DNA of 38,909 nt from Bacteroidales bacterium (lineage in GTDB: Bacteria; Bacteroidota; Bacteroidia; Bacteroidales; Bacteroidaceae), in NCBI GenBank assembly GCA_015654535.1, contig JAATGU010000028.1:1-38909 (forward strand), written 5' to 3'. Made by a program: the position numbers and the translations under genes. Below are positions 1 through 8,043 of the stretch, piece by piece. The number at the start of each line of letters is the position of its first letter. Position 1 is the first letter of the stretch. The notes under the pieces are model-generated. The model saw only the letters and a list, made by a program, of their open reading frames with translations, was not told where the DNA came from and did not search any database.

Positions 1-3000
1 AGAAGTAGGGTCTACCACTATTTTCATAGAGACATCTGGCGTAGCATCTATAAGCATATTCAGACGAATATCCATATCGGACTCAGCTTCTTTTTCTGCG
101 TTTTTTTGAAGGAAGCGATTCACAAAGAAAGATGAATCTTGCGTGACACGTTTAGGAGTATGGTCAACAAAAGTGACAAACTGGTTATTAGCCGCTGAAG
201 CCGTTGAACTCATTAGATACACAAAATTAGAGTTCCTGTTGGTGCTCATGGCCACGTCTACATTTAATCCTGAATTATTTCCCGTTAATAAAGCATTTCC
301 TGTACCATATACCATTCCATAAAAAGGCATATCAGCACTTTCTTTTGTATTATAAACTAACATGTTTTTTGCATCCATCTGAAAGTGATAATTCATATTT
401 TTGAAATGCTCGTGGCGTACATATCCATTAACCAAACCAGTATGACCTTCAGGATCATGCATATTAATGTTTTTCATCGTTATCTCATTAGGAGAAAGTC
501 GGATAGTATCTTTTATTGCAAACGTGGTATTCAGAATATTTATCTTAAAAGAAGCATCAGCCAAAGCTGATCCCTCCAAATTTAACGCCTTAAATTCACC
601 AAACAACCGAACATGTCCGCTGGCTCGTCCTTCTACATTAGAAGCGATACTTTGTAAATACGTTTGCAAAAAGCGAATATTTGTTTTATTTGCATGGATG
701 TCTAAATCTAAAGATTTCTTACCTGGAAAGATAAATCCTGTTACATTGGATTCCGAAATAGATGGTTCACTTATTTTTGCATTGAGAAAAATACCTTCTT
801 TTACTTTGTCCCATTCCCCATAAATATTCATATCACCAAGTAGCCCTTTATTAAATGAGAAGTTTTTCACGAAAAGACTAGTATTCATAATAGGGCTCTT
901 CATTATTTGATTCACGGACAAAGTACCTGAAGCCAACCCTGCAAAATCAACCGATTTTAAATTTACAATATCAAAAACATATCCTATATTGATATCTTTC
1001 ATTTCTACTTTTACAGTATCATTTATATTTTTGGTTGCTTTGCCAGTAATGCTCAAGTATTGATCTTTGTGTTTAATCAAAAAATGATCTATAGACACAC
1101 GCCCTGAATCTACTTCCACGTGAGAAGGATGAATGTTCCATACCGAATCATTTAAAATAATTTCCGTGGGTTCTACATCAATTTTAGCCTGAAGGATGGG
1201 TTTATTTCCGGCAGTCTTAAAGAAATTAGTGATGGTAGAGAATTTGCCACTATAAGTAGAAATTGAATTATTTCCCCAATTAACAGATGTCTGAACTTTA
1301 TCATTTTGAGCTATTGCTTCCAGGGAAACATTAAAAGCAGAGCCGTTCTTCATACGATTATTAGCTCTAACTTGACATTTAAATTGATCCGCAACATCTT
1401 CACAAAGGACCAAACCTGATTCAAAATAAATATTTTTATACTGGAGGCTAGGGAAATGACCTTCGATTTTCAGTTTCCGGTCATTATCATTTAAATATCC
1501 ACTAAGAGTAGAAGGTTTATAAATATTCAAAGGAATATTAAATACATTTGATAAAATATCAGTATTATATATGTGAATATCAAAATTGAAATCATTGTGT
1601 GGCTCTGCAAACTTTTTATTTACGGTCAATAATGAAGGTATATATCTTTCCACAGTTTTCATTATGCTCATTGGAATTGTACGGTATGAATACCGACCTG
1701 TAACTGACGCGTTTAAAAATTCAGAAGTTAATTCCATTTTTTTTATGCCAGCTGTTTGTTTAGCAGTAATATTCAGATTTTTTAGAAAATAGTTTTTCTC
1801 GGGACTTACGTAATTAAAACTATCTACATTAATTTCTCCAATCATATCATCAATAGAATGACCTGTGAAATTAGCATCTACAATCAAAGAGAATTTCGAA
1901 TCCTTATATTTATCTGTTAAATGCAAACTATGTGGGCAGACGTCTTTTATGTCTGCATGAAAATTGAAAATAGGAATCTTTTGTGAAAGATTTATTTTTC
2001 CATTCATAAAGACACTTCCATTGTCGTCATTTAAAGTGACTTCTCCATCAAAGCCTCCATTATTATATTTTCCGTTCAGTTCAATATTTTTATACTCATA
2101 TTTACTATATTCTAATGAAGAGACCAATCCTTTTATGGAAATATTGGGTTTTAATCCATTATTTTGTAGACCTTTCACATTGATATTTAGTGATGTCTTG
2201 CCAAATTTATCATCATCCAGTAGTTTTCCCAGATTAAACTGATCGGTTTCAATGTCTCCTGAATAAGTATATGTACCTTTAGCTTTATCAGAACTGAATT
2301 TTACATCGGTTTTGACTGTACCCAGTCCAGTATTGAACGTTCCGTAAGTAACTAAATCATTAAAATAGCCGGATAATTCACCTTTAAAGGCAATATTCCC
2401 TAAGCGTTTTAAGATGGCCGGTGTACCAGAATAGTTTTTAACTAAATTACGTACCAAAAAATCCATTCCTGCACGATTTATTTTTAGTTGCTTAATATCT
2501 CCAAATATATAGGTGTCTTTAGTATGTGCTAAATCCTGAAAAGAAACTCCTCCTGAAATATTAAGATCATTGTTAGCATAAATTTTTAGGTCTGAAACAG
2601 CTAATTGATTAATTGGTCCCCTTACCTTCATTTCTAAATCCAGCCGATCCCGAAAGTTTGTAAATGCTGGCACAAAAGGGGATATATCCTGAAAAGTAAT
2701 ATGGGAAGGGAGTATCCTCGTGGAGAAAGAAACATTATTTACGAAATTATTAAATGCTTTAAATCCGTTATATGAAACATAAACTGTAGACAACTGTACT
2801 TGTGTTTGAGGCAAACCTACAATAAAGTTTTCTATTTTAGCTCTTTTAGCGTTACCTACTAACTTAAACGATAGTCTTTGCAATTTAAATCCTGACTGAT
2901 CATTTAAGTTTAGTCGCTTTACAGATGCATTAATAGAATCCTTCCGCAATGCTTTCAAAGAGATATTTGAAATTATATTATAAAGTTTAATATGCTTCGT

Positions 3001-3516
3001 ATTAAACTTACCCGGACTCTCTGGTTCAGAAAACACATCGTAATAAAATGCGCCGCGGCGAACCAGTATGGAGTTGATACGCAAGTCCAATTTACTTTCT
3101 TTCTTTATTGTGTCCTTACTTGCAAATGCATCTAAAACAAATTTACAGTTGATTGTGCCTTTTGGATTTGCTTTGTTCAAATGAATATTAAATCCAAAGA
3201 GCTGAATGCTACGAATGGTTATTTTGCCTTTAAACAGAGGTAAAATCTCAAATTTAGCTGAAAGGCGGGCTACTTTTAGCATCTCTTTGCCCGTTTGATC
3301 ATTCAGCAATACATCGTCTACAATAATTCGATTCAAAAGTCCAATGTCTATCCGCCCGATACTTACTTCGGTGTGGAGAATTTTTTTAAGTTCATTTGTA
3401 GCAATAGTAGCCATCTTTTGTTGAATATATGGGATATTCAACAAAATAATAATCCCTAGGTAAAGGCCTATGACCACAGACAGGAATATTAATACTATTT
3501 TTCTAAACGTTTTGAT
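1..3516 (-). CDS. tamB: TamB-like translocation/assembly module protein, 3' end outside window
   Basis: An uninterrupted minus-strand frame runs from 3519 to the window edge (about 1170 codons). The frame read at both ends and at sampled internal points agrees, so I see no frameshift. The N-terminus has a short basic stretch (KTFRK) followed by a membrane anchor, then an AsmA-like start containing IGRIDIGLLNRIIVDDV. The rest is a long beta-rich repetitive body. The last visible residues (DMDIRLNMLIDATPDVSMKI) match the C-terminal TamB domain of Bacteroidota, so roughly the last 300 residues are missing. The family consists of inner-membrane-anchored periplasmic proteins thought to bridge to the outer membrane and carry phospholipid or assist outer-membrane protein assembly. 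An in-frame TAG lies at 3520-3522, so the gene must start after it. The natural start position holds ATC, not ATG; the next in-frame GTG (3477) would cut into the membrane segment. Family call is firm; the start is uncertain. Confidence 0.88.
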   Translation of the reverse strand, partial: MKTFRKIVLIFLSVVIGLYLGIIILLNIPYIQQKMATIATNELKKILHTEVSIGRIDIGLLNRIIVDDVLLNDQTGKEMLKVARLSAKFEILPLFKGKITIRSIQLFGFNIHLNKANPKGTINCKFVLDAFASKDTIKKESKLDLRINSILVRRGAFYYDVFSEPESPGKFNTKHIKLYNIISNISLKALRKDSINASVKRLNLNDQSGFKLQRLSFKLVGNAKRAKIENFIVGLPQTQVQLSTVYVSYNGFKAFNNFVNNVSFSTRILPSHITFQDISPFVPAFTNFRDRLDLEMKVRGPINQLAVSDLKIYANNDLNISGGVSFQDLAHTKDTYIFGDIKQLKINRAGMDFLVRNLVKNYSGTPAILKRLGNIAFKGELSGYFNDLVTYGTFNTGLGTVKTDVKFSSDKAKGTYTYSGDIETDQFNLGKLLDDDKFGKTSLNINVKGLQNNGLKPNISIKGLVSSLEYSKYEYKNIELNGKYNNGGFDGEVTLNDDNGSVFMNGKINLSQKIPIFNFHADIKDVCPHSLHLTDKYKDSKFSLIVDANFTGHSIDDMIGEINVDSFNYVSPEKNYFLKNLNITAKQTAGIKKMELTSEFLNASVTGRYSYRTIPMSIMKTVERYIPSLLTVNKKFAEPHNDFNFDIHIYNTDILSNVFNIPLNIYKPSTLSGYLNDNDRKLKIEGHFPSLQYKNIYFESGLVLCEDVADQFKCQVRANNRMKNGSAFNVSLEAIAQNDKVQTSVNWGNNSISTYSGKFSTITNFFKTAGNKPILQAKIDVEPTEIILNDSVWNIHPSHVEVDSGRVSIDHFLIKHKDQYLSITGKATKNINDTVKVEMKDINIGYVFDIVNLKSVDFAGLASGTLSVNQIMKSPIMNTSLFVKNFSFNKGLLGDMNIYGEWDKVKEGIFLNAKISEPSISESNVTGFIFPGKKSLDLDIHANKTNIRFLQTYLQSIASNVEGRASGHVRLFGEFKALNLEGSALADASFKINILNTTFAIKDTIRLSPNEITMKNINMHDPEGHTGLVNGYVRHEHFKNMNYHFQMDAKNMLVYNTKESADMPFYGMVYGTGNALLTGNNSGLNVDVAMSTNRNSNFVYLMSSTASAANNQFVTFVDHTPKRVTQDSSFFVNRFLQKNAEKEAESDMDIRLNMLIDATPDVSMKIVVDPTS

Positions 3517-3538
3517 GGGCTAAATCTGTATTTAAAAG

Positions 3539-3567
3539 CAAAAGTAAGAATTATAGTTTACTTTCAA
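3539..3567 (-). promoter_or_regulatory. Putative tamB promoter (Bacteroides type)
   Basis: On the minus strand TACTTTTG (3546 to 3539) fits the -7 consensus TAnnTTTG, with TTG at 3567-3565 as -33 element and an 18-bp spacer. A transcript from here would begin only about 15 bases before the presumed ATC start codon at 3516, which supports that start position. Confidence 0.55.
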
Positions 3568-3816
3568 GGTATAGTGAGTGGATAATTTCCAATATTTAGT
3601 TTATTTTTGGACTAATTGTGTGACATTATGAATATATGCAAGGCTTCTTAAATAATAGTATGAGAGAAAATTCAATAACATGACTTTAGATAAAGAGTAT
3701 TTGACAGAACGTTTCTAATATTTATTATGTACAGCCCATTACTCAAATTATCGCTTATCTTTTTAAATTTACAAGAAATGCTTATACTTATTATTACTTT
3801 TATAAAGTCATATCGA

Positions 3817-3882
3817 GGTAAACATGTACATGTTTGCTTCTAATCATGTACATGTTTGGAGGAAAACTTGTACATAATTGGG
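3817..3882. repeat. GTAC array 1: three TGTACA units at 22-bp period
   Basis: GTAC occurs at 3826, 3848 and 3870, exactly 22 bp apart, always as TGTACA. The first unit is a 16-bp perfect palindrome (AAACATGTACATGTTT); the second shares CATGTACATGTTTG with it; the third (CTTGTACATAA) is weaker. The array lies in the 646-bp gap between divergent tamB and map, away from both promoters. The rest of the gap is AT-rich with no credible gene; a lone GTAC at 3729 is out of phase. Resembles arrays 2 and 3 in this window. Function unknown. Confidence 0.8.
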
Positions 3883-4112
3883 ATAATGATTCATTTGATA
3901 TTGACTAATTTGTTTGATTTTATATATTAAAGGAGCATTTATCATGTCTATTTTTCATGAAAAATTAGAAAAATTTTATTTTTTAATCTAAAAAATCAAC
4001 AGGAATATTTATTAACCACCTTTTTTTAGTAATTTCGCAAACATTTTACTCACAAATAAGATAACGTCAATAATCTTTTCTGATAAAAAACTGTTTTTAT
4101 AGTATGTAATAC

Positions 4113-4120
4113 TATATTTG
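4113..4120 (+). promoter_or_regulatory. Putative -7 box of the map promoter
   Basis: TATATTTG matches the Bacteroides -7 consensus TAnnTTTG and lies 49 bases before the map ATG. The -33 region has only a poor match (CTG at 4091-4093, 19-bp spacer), so this is a moderate call. Confidence 0.45.
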
Positions 4121-4168
4121 TGGTAATATATTGGATAAAATCATGTATAGTCTAAAATCAATATAAAT

Positions 4169-5029
4169 ATGTCATTAAAAAGAATAAAGAATAATTGGCA
4201 TCCTATAAAAGGAGAACCCCTTACAGACTTTGATAAAAAAATACTTTACTATCAAAATAAAGGCTTTTTGGTACCTAAACGAAAACTAATTAAAACTCCA
4301 GAGCAGATCGAGGGAATACGTAAAAGTGGTGTAGTGAACACTGGAGTGCTTAATCTGATTGCTGAAAAAATTCATGTGGGAATGTCTACTGCGGAGATTG
4401 ACAAACTGGTATACGACTATACAGTGGCTCATGGAGCGATTCCCGCTCCGCTCAATTACGAAGGATTTCCCAAGAGCGTGTGTACTTCCATCAATGAAGT
4501 AGTCTGTCACGGAATCCCCGACGAAAAAAGGATTCTTAAAGAAGGTGATATTGTCAATGTGGATGTTTCCACCATCTTAGATGGCTATTTTTCGGACGCA
4601 TCAAGAATGTTTATGGTGGGAGAAGTGAGCCAGGAATGCAAAAAACTGGTAGAGGTAACCAAGGAATGTCTCGAGATAGGGCTTGAAAAAGTAAAACCCT
4701 GGGGATTTCTGGGAGATATAGGTAAAGCTATCCAAAAGCATGCCGATAAACACGGGTATTCCGTGGTGAGAGATTTATGTGGACATGGAGTGGGATTGGA
4801 GTTCCATGAAGAACCGGATGTGGAACATTTCGCGAAGAAATCAAAGGGAATGTTATTGGTGCCGGGAATGGTATTCACTATTGAACCAATGATAAATATG
4901 GGGAAATATGATGTTTACGTGGATGACGAGGATGGATGGACTATTTACACGGATGACGGACTTCCTTCCGCTCAATGGGAATATACACTGGTAGTTACAG
5001 AGACAGGAACGGAGGTACTGACGCATTGA
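4169..5029 (+). CDS. map: Type I methionine aminopeptidase
   Basis: This 286-residue protein removes the N-terminal methionine from new polypeptides in the cytosol. The dinuclear metal site is complete: Asp132 (in NVDVS), Asp143 (FSDAS), His206 (GHGVG), Glu239 (TIEP) and Glu271 (QWEYT); the substrate-contacting His114 is in VCHGIP. About 40 residues precede the pita-bread catalytic fold and are longer than in E. coli MetAP; they lack the Cys pairs of a zinc finger. The gene stands alone, with a -7 box upstream and the next gene beginning 113 bp later behind its own promoter. Bacteroidota often carry a second map copy in the ribosomal protein cluster, so this could be the paralogue; that is inference. 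Confidence 0.96.
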   Translation: MSLKRIKNNWHPIKGEPLTDFDKKILYYQNKGFLVPKRKLIKTPEQIEGIRKSGVVNTGVLNLIAEKIHVGMSTAEIDKLVYDYTVAHGAIPAPLNYEGFPKSVCTSINEVVCHGIPDEKRILKEGDIVNVDVSTILDGYFSDASRMFMVGEVSQECKKLVEVTKECLEIGLEKVKPWGFLGDIGKAIQKHADKHGYSVVRDLCGHGVGLEFHEEPDVEHFAKKSKGMLLVPGMVFTIEPMINMGKYDVYVDDEDGWTIYTDDGLPSAQWEYTLVVTETGTEVLTH

Positions 5030-5108
5030 TGTTTTTTTACAGCGTTAAAAAAGAATAAAGTGCCTGAGATTATACCCCTGATTGATCCATAATTCTTAAA
5101 AAGCGGAT

Positions 5109-5116
5109 TAGCTTTG
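5109..5116 (+). promoter_or_regulatory. Putative -7 box for the glycosyltransferase operon
   Basis: TAGCTTTG fits TAnnTTTG, 26 bases before the ATG at 5143. The nearest -33-like TTG (5082-5084) is 24 bp away, longer than usual. Confidence 0.5.
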
Positions 5117-5142
5117 CAGCCTTTTTAATAAAACAACAACCA

Positions 5143-5871
5143 ATGAATAAATCTGCGAACTACAAATTTACCATTATTGTGCCCGTGTATAACGAGGAAG
5201 ACAATATTTATGCGTTAGAAAAAAAAATAGGGGAGTTTCTTCCAGAATCTATTTATCCAGCTTGTGTACTATTCGTTAACGACGGATCAACGGATAACAG
5301 CAAAAAACGTTTATTAGAGATTTGCGGCAGAAATGAGCACTTTTACTATATGAATTTAAGCCGGAACTCAGGATTAAGCACGGCTATGAAAGCGGGAATA
5401 GACGCCACTGATTCTGAATATGTAGGCTATATGGATGCTGATTTACAAACTACTCCCGAAGATTTTAACTTGTTGCTGGAACATATCAAGGAATATGAAA
5501 TGGTGATGGGTATCAGGGCTAATCGCAAAGATTCTTTCTTTAAGAACCTCCAGTCTAAAATAGCAAATAGTTTTCGCCGGATGATGACTAATGACGGAGT
5601 ATCCGATACCGGATGCCCGCTGAAGGTACTGCATACGAATTATGCCAAGAGGGTACCTTTTTTCACTGGAATGCATCGCTTTCTTCCGGCGTTGATACAA
5701 TTACAGAACGGGAAGGTGCTACAGATTCCTGTTCGGCATTTCCCCCGGGTGGCCGGCATTTCAAAATATCATTTATGGAACAGATTAGTTTCCCCTTTCA
5801 TTGATTGCTTCGCATATCGCTGGATGAAAAAGAGATATATTAATTATAACATCGACGATAATAATTTATGA
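5143..5871 (+). CDS. GT2 polyprenyl-phosphate glycosyltransferase (DPM1/ArnC-like)
   Basis: A 242-residue family 2 glycosyltransferase. It begins with the GT-A signature (IIVPVYNEEDN, residues 11-21), has VNDGSTD at 46-52 and the metal-binding DAD at 98-100 followed by LQ, as in dolichyl-phosphate mannosyltransferase and ArnC types that move a sugar from a nucleotide donor to a polyprenyl phosphate on the cytosolic face. Unlike E. coli ArnC it has no C-terminal membrane pair and ends after the catalytic domain with a basic tail. It overlaps the next gene by ATGA, so the two are probably translationally coupled. With the membrane protein and ArnT-like transferase that follow, it likely charges the lipid carrier used by the latter. 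The sugar cannot be read from the sequence. Confidence 0.88.
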   Translation: MNKSANYKFTIIVPVYNEEDNIYALEKKIGEFLPESIYPACVLFVNDGSTDNSKKRLLEICGRNEHFYYMNLSRNSGLSTAMKAGIDATDSEYVGYMDADLQTTPEDFNLLLEHIKEYEMVMGIRANRKDSFFKNLQSKIANSFRRMMTNDGVSDTGCPLKVLHTNYAKRVPFFTGMHRFLPALIQLQNGKVLQIPVRHFPRVAGISKYHLWNRLVSPFIDCFAYRWMKKRYINYNIDDNNL

Positions 5872-6503
5872 TAATGTACATTATCGGATTCTTAGCTCAA
5901 GCGTTTTTTTCAGCGCGAATCCTGTTCCAATGGGTATTATCTGAAAAAGCAAAAAAGGTCGTTTCACCTTCTATTTACTGGGTTTTAAGTATTCTCGGTT
6001 CTTATTTGCTGTTCATCTATGGCTGGATGAGGGATGATTTTTCTATTTTACTAGGGCAGTTAATTTCTTACTATATCTATATTTGGAACTTATATGAAAA
6101 AAGAATTTGGAAGCGGATAAGTACTTTGATAAGAGTCATCTTAGCGTTCACTCCTGTCATAGCTATTATCTTTGCATTTCATCATGGGGAAGAATTCATA
6201 GAATCTTTTTTCCGAAATGAAAAAGTACCCTTGTGGTTACTTATTTTCGGTTCTATCGGACAGATTATATTTACACTTAGATTCGTTTACCAACTAATTT
6301 ATTCGGCAAAACGAAAGGAATCAATGCTACCCATAGGCTTTTGGGTTATTAGTATAATAGGTTCGTTTACAATCATTTCTTATGGATTATTTCGTCTTGA
6401 TCCTGTCTTGATAATAGGCCAGTCTGCAGGTCTTATTGCTTATTGTAGAAATATAATAATTGCCCGAAACGAACACAAATTGCACTTAAATGAAGACGAA
6501 TAA
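5868..6503 (+). CDS. Tandem LAB_N-domain membrane protein
   Basis: A 211-residue integral membrane protein made of two copies of the small domain named after the N-terminus of lipid-A-disaccharide synthase (LAB_N). Copy 1 is at about residues 7-76 and copy 2 at 128-197. Each has the pattern G-x-x-x-Q, then R-[IF]-[LV]-[FY]-Q, W-V-[IL]-S-I-[IL]-G-S, Y-G and [IL]-x-G-Q. They are joined by a hydrophobic segment near residues 86-104. Catalytic parts of LpxB are absent, so this is not a disaccharide synthase. The start overlaps the GT2 stop (ATGA) and the end overlaps the ArnT-like start by 14 bases. Such proteins recur beside GT2 and ArnT-like genes; a carrier-flipping or scaffold role, as for ArnE/ArnF, is inference. 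Confidence 0.82.
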   Translation: MIMYIIGFLAQAFFSARILFQWVLSEKAKKVVSPSIYWVLSILGSYLLFIYGWMRDDFSILLGQLISYYIYIWNLYEKRIWKRISTLIRVILAFTPVIAIIFAFHHGEEFIESFFRNEKVPLWLLIFGSIGQIIFTLRFVYQLIYSAKRKESMLPIGFWVISIIGSFTIISYGLFRLDPVLIIGQSAGLIAYCRNIIIARNEHKLHLNEDE

Positions 6504-8034
6504 ATATTTTTTATATCTTCTTATATTTCTACCCCTATTATTACTAAGAGACTTCACACCTGATAATGAGTTGAAATACCTTAGCATTGCTGATGAAGCA
6601 ATACGTAACGGTAATCTCTTCACCTTTACCAATCACGGAGAAATGTATGCAGACAAACCACCGCTCTATTTGTGGATTGTAATGCTTGGAAAGCTACTTT
6701 TCGGTGTGCATAGTATGTTGTTTCTGGGATTATTTTCCATAATACCAGCTCTGATAATTATCTATATAATGGATAAATGGGTTTCAAGTGAAGTGGATCA
6801 AAAAAATCGTTTATCAGGACAATTAATGCTAATTACCAGTGGCTACTTTGTAGGAACATCCATTGTTTTACGAATGGATATGCTTATGTGCATGTTCATA
6901 GTACTATCCCTATATACTTTTTATCAGATATTTTTAGGAAGAGGTACAAAATGGAGTGGTTTTTTATTTCCTTTCTATATTTTTATGGGACTTTTTAGTA
7001 AAGGTCCTATCGGATTGTTAGTCCCGTTACTATCAGTTCTTGTTTTTCTAGCATTAGAGGGAAAGCTGAAAACTGTTGGACGTTATTTGGGGGTTAAAAC
7101 ATGGAGTGTTTTACTCATTGGCTCAGCTATTTGGTTTACAGGAGTCTATATTGAAGGAGGATCTGGTTATTTGCACAATTTATTGTTTAACCAAACTGTT
7201 CATCGGGCAATAGACTCTTTTCATCATAAGAAGCCTTTTTATTACTATTTAGAAGTAATTTGGTATTCTCTTGCTCCCTGGTCTCTACTTTATATTGGAG
7301 TTATTTTGACTGGAATCAAAACAAAACTAATTAATACAGATCTGGAAAAATTCTTTCTTACAATTATTACAGTAACTTTTGTCTTTCTATCATTAATAAG
7401 CTCTAAAGTAGAAGTTTATATGCTTCCTGCATTTCCTTTCTTTGCATATCTTACTGTGCTATTACTACAAAAAAGAAAACAAAAAAACACTTTCTCTGTT
7501 TTAATAGCAGTTCCATTAGTCGCATTATGCCTGGCACTGCCTGCAATATATGTACTAAGCAGATATACTACAATGAGCTTTTTAAACAATCCATTTTTTT
7601 ATCTGCTCGGCAGTTTACTATTGATAAGCAGTCTCGTTTCTCTATTTTACTTATACAAACAAAAAAAACTAAATAAGTCTGTTAATGCATTGTCCATAGG
7701 TTTACTTATAACAATTTTCATAGGATCTTTTTTTATATCTTCCTTCAATGGAAAAATAGGTTACAGAGAACTTAGCAAAAGTGGAAAGGAAATAGCCCTA
7801 CAAAAGGGAATAAATTCTTATTATTTTTATAATTTAGACAGAGGAGAGAATATGGATGTATATTTAAATAAAGAATTGAAAGAATTAAAAGAATCCGATT
7901 TGAATAAGAAGCAACTCGGTCATGCAATTTTATTTATTCAAACAGCAGATATTGAATCAACTCCTTTACTGAAAGAAGTTGTGAGTGGAAAAGAAAAAAT
8001 GATTAAAGGAAAGTATTCTATTGTAGTTCTTTAA
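6490..8034 (+). CDS. ArnT/PMT-like lipid-carrier-dependent glycosyltransferase
   Basis: A 514-residue polytopic membrane protein of the GT-C class. The first external loop holds the acidic motif FTPDNELKYL (about residues 22-31), and YADKPPLYLW follows at about 53-62. Both are hallmarks of ArnT and protein-mannosyltransferase relatives that use polyprenyl-phosphate sugars in the periplasm. About a dozen hydrophobic segments follow and a soluble C-terminal part begins near residue 425. Family knowledge predicts transfer of one sugar to lipid A or another envelope acceptor. It overlaps the LAB_N gene by 14 bases and is followed after 9 bases by a nucleotide-sugar epimerase, so the four genes form one operon. 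Acceptor and sugar are not proven by sequence. Confidence 0.85.
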   Translation: MKTNKYFLYLLIFLPLLLLRDFTPDNELKYLSIADEAIRNGNLFTFTNHGEMYADKPPLYLWIVMLGKLLFGVHSMLFLGLFSIIPALIIIYIMDKWVSSEVDQKNRLSGQLMLITSGYFVGTSIVLRMDMLMCMFIVLSLYTFYQIFLGRGTKWSGFLFPFYIFMGLFSKGPIGLLVPLLSVLVFLALEGKLKTVGRYLGVKTWSVLLIGSAIWFTGVYIEGGSGYLHNLLFNQTVHRAIDSFHHKKPFYYYLEVIWYSLAPWSLLYIGVILTGIKTKLINTDLEKFFLTIITVTFVFLSLISSKVEVYMLPAFPFFAYLTVLLLQKRKQKNTFSVLIAVPLVALCLALPAIYVLSRYTTMSFLNNPFFYLLGSLLLISSLVSLFYLYKQKKLNKSVNALSIGLLITIFIGSFFISSFNGKIGYRELSKSGKEIALQKGINSYYFYNLDRGENMDVYLNKELKELKESDLNKKQLGHAILFIQTADIESTPLLKEVVSGKEKMIKGKYSIVVL

Positions 8035-8043
8035 ATAGATAAT

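Noticed and set aside
3817..3882. CRISPR-like array (short repeat, 18-base spacers)
   Set aside because: The constant part is only 5-6 bases, there are at most four units, spacers are AT-rich and partly self-complementary, and no cas gene is near.
3943..3990. Short ORF MSIFHEKLEKF in the tamB-map gap
   Set aside because: Only 14 codons in A/T-rich sequence, no family and no promoter fit.
5030..5060. Terminator after map
   Set aside because: The only stem is A/T pairs with a mismatch and a 3-base loop; too weak to call.
5868..6503. Lipid-A-disaccharide synthase (lpxB)
   Set aside because: Only the small LAB_N domain is present, twice; the catalytic glycosyltransferase part is absent.
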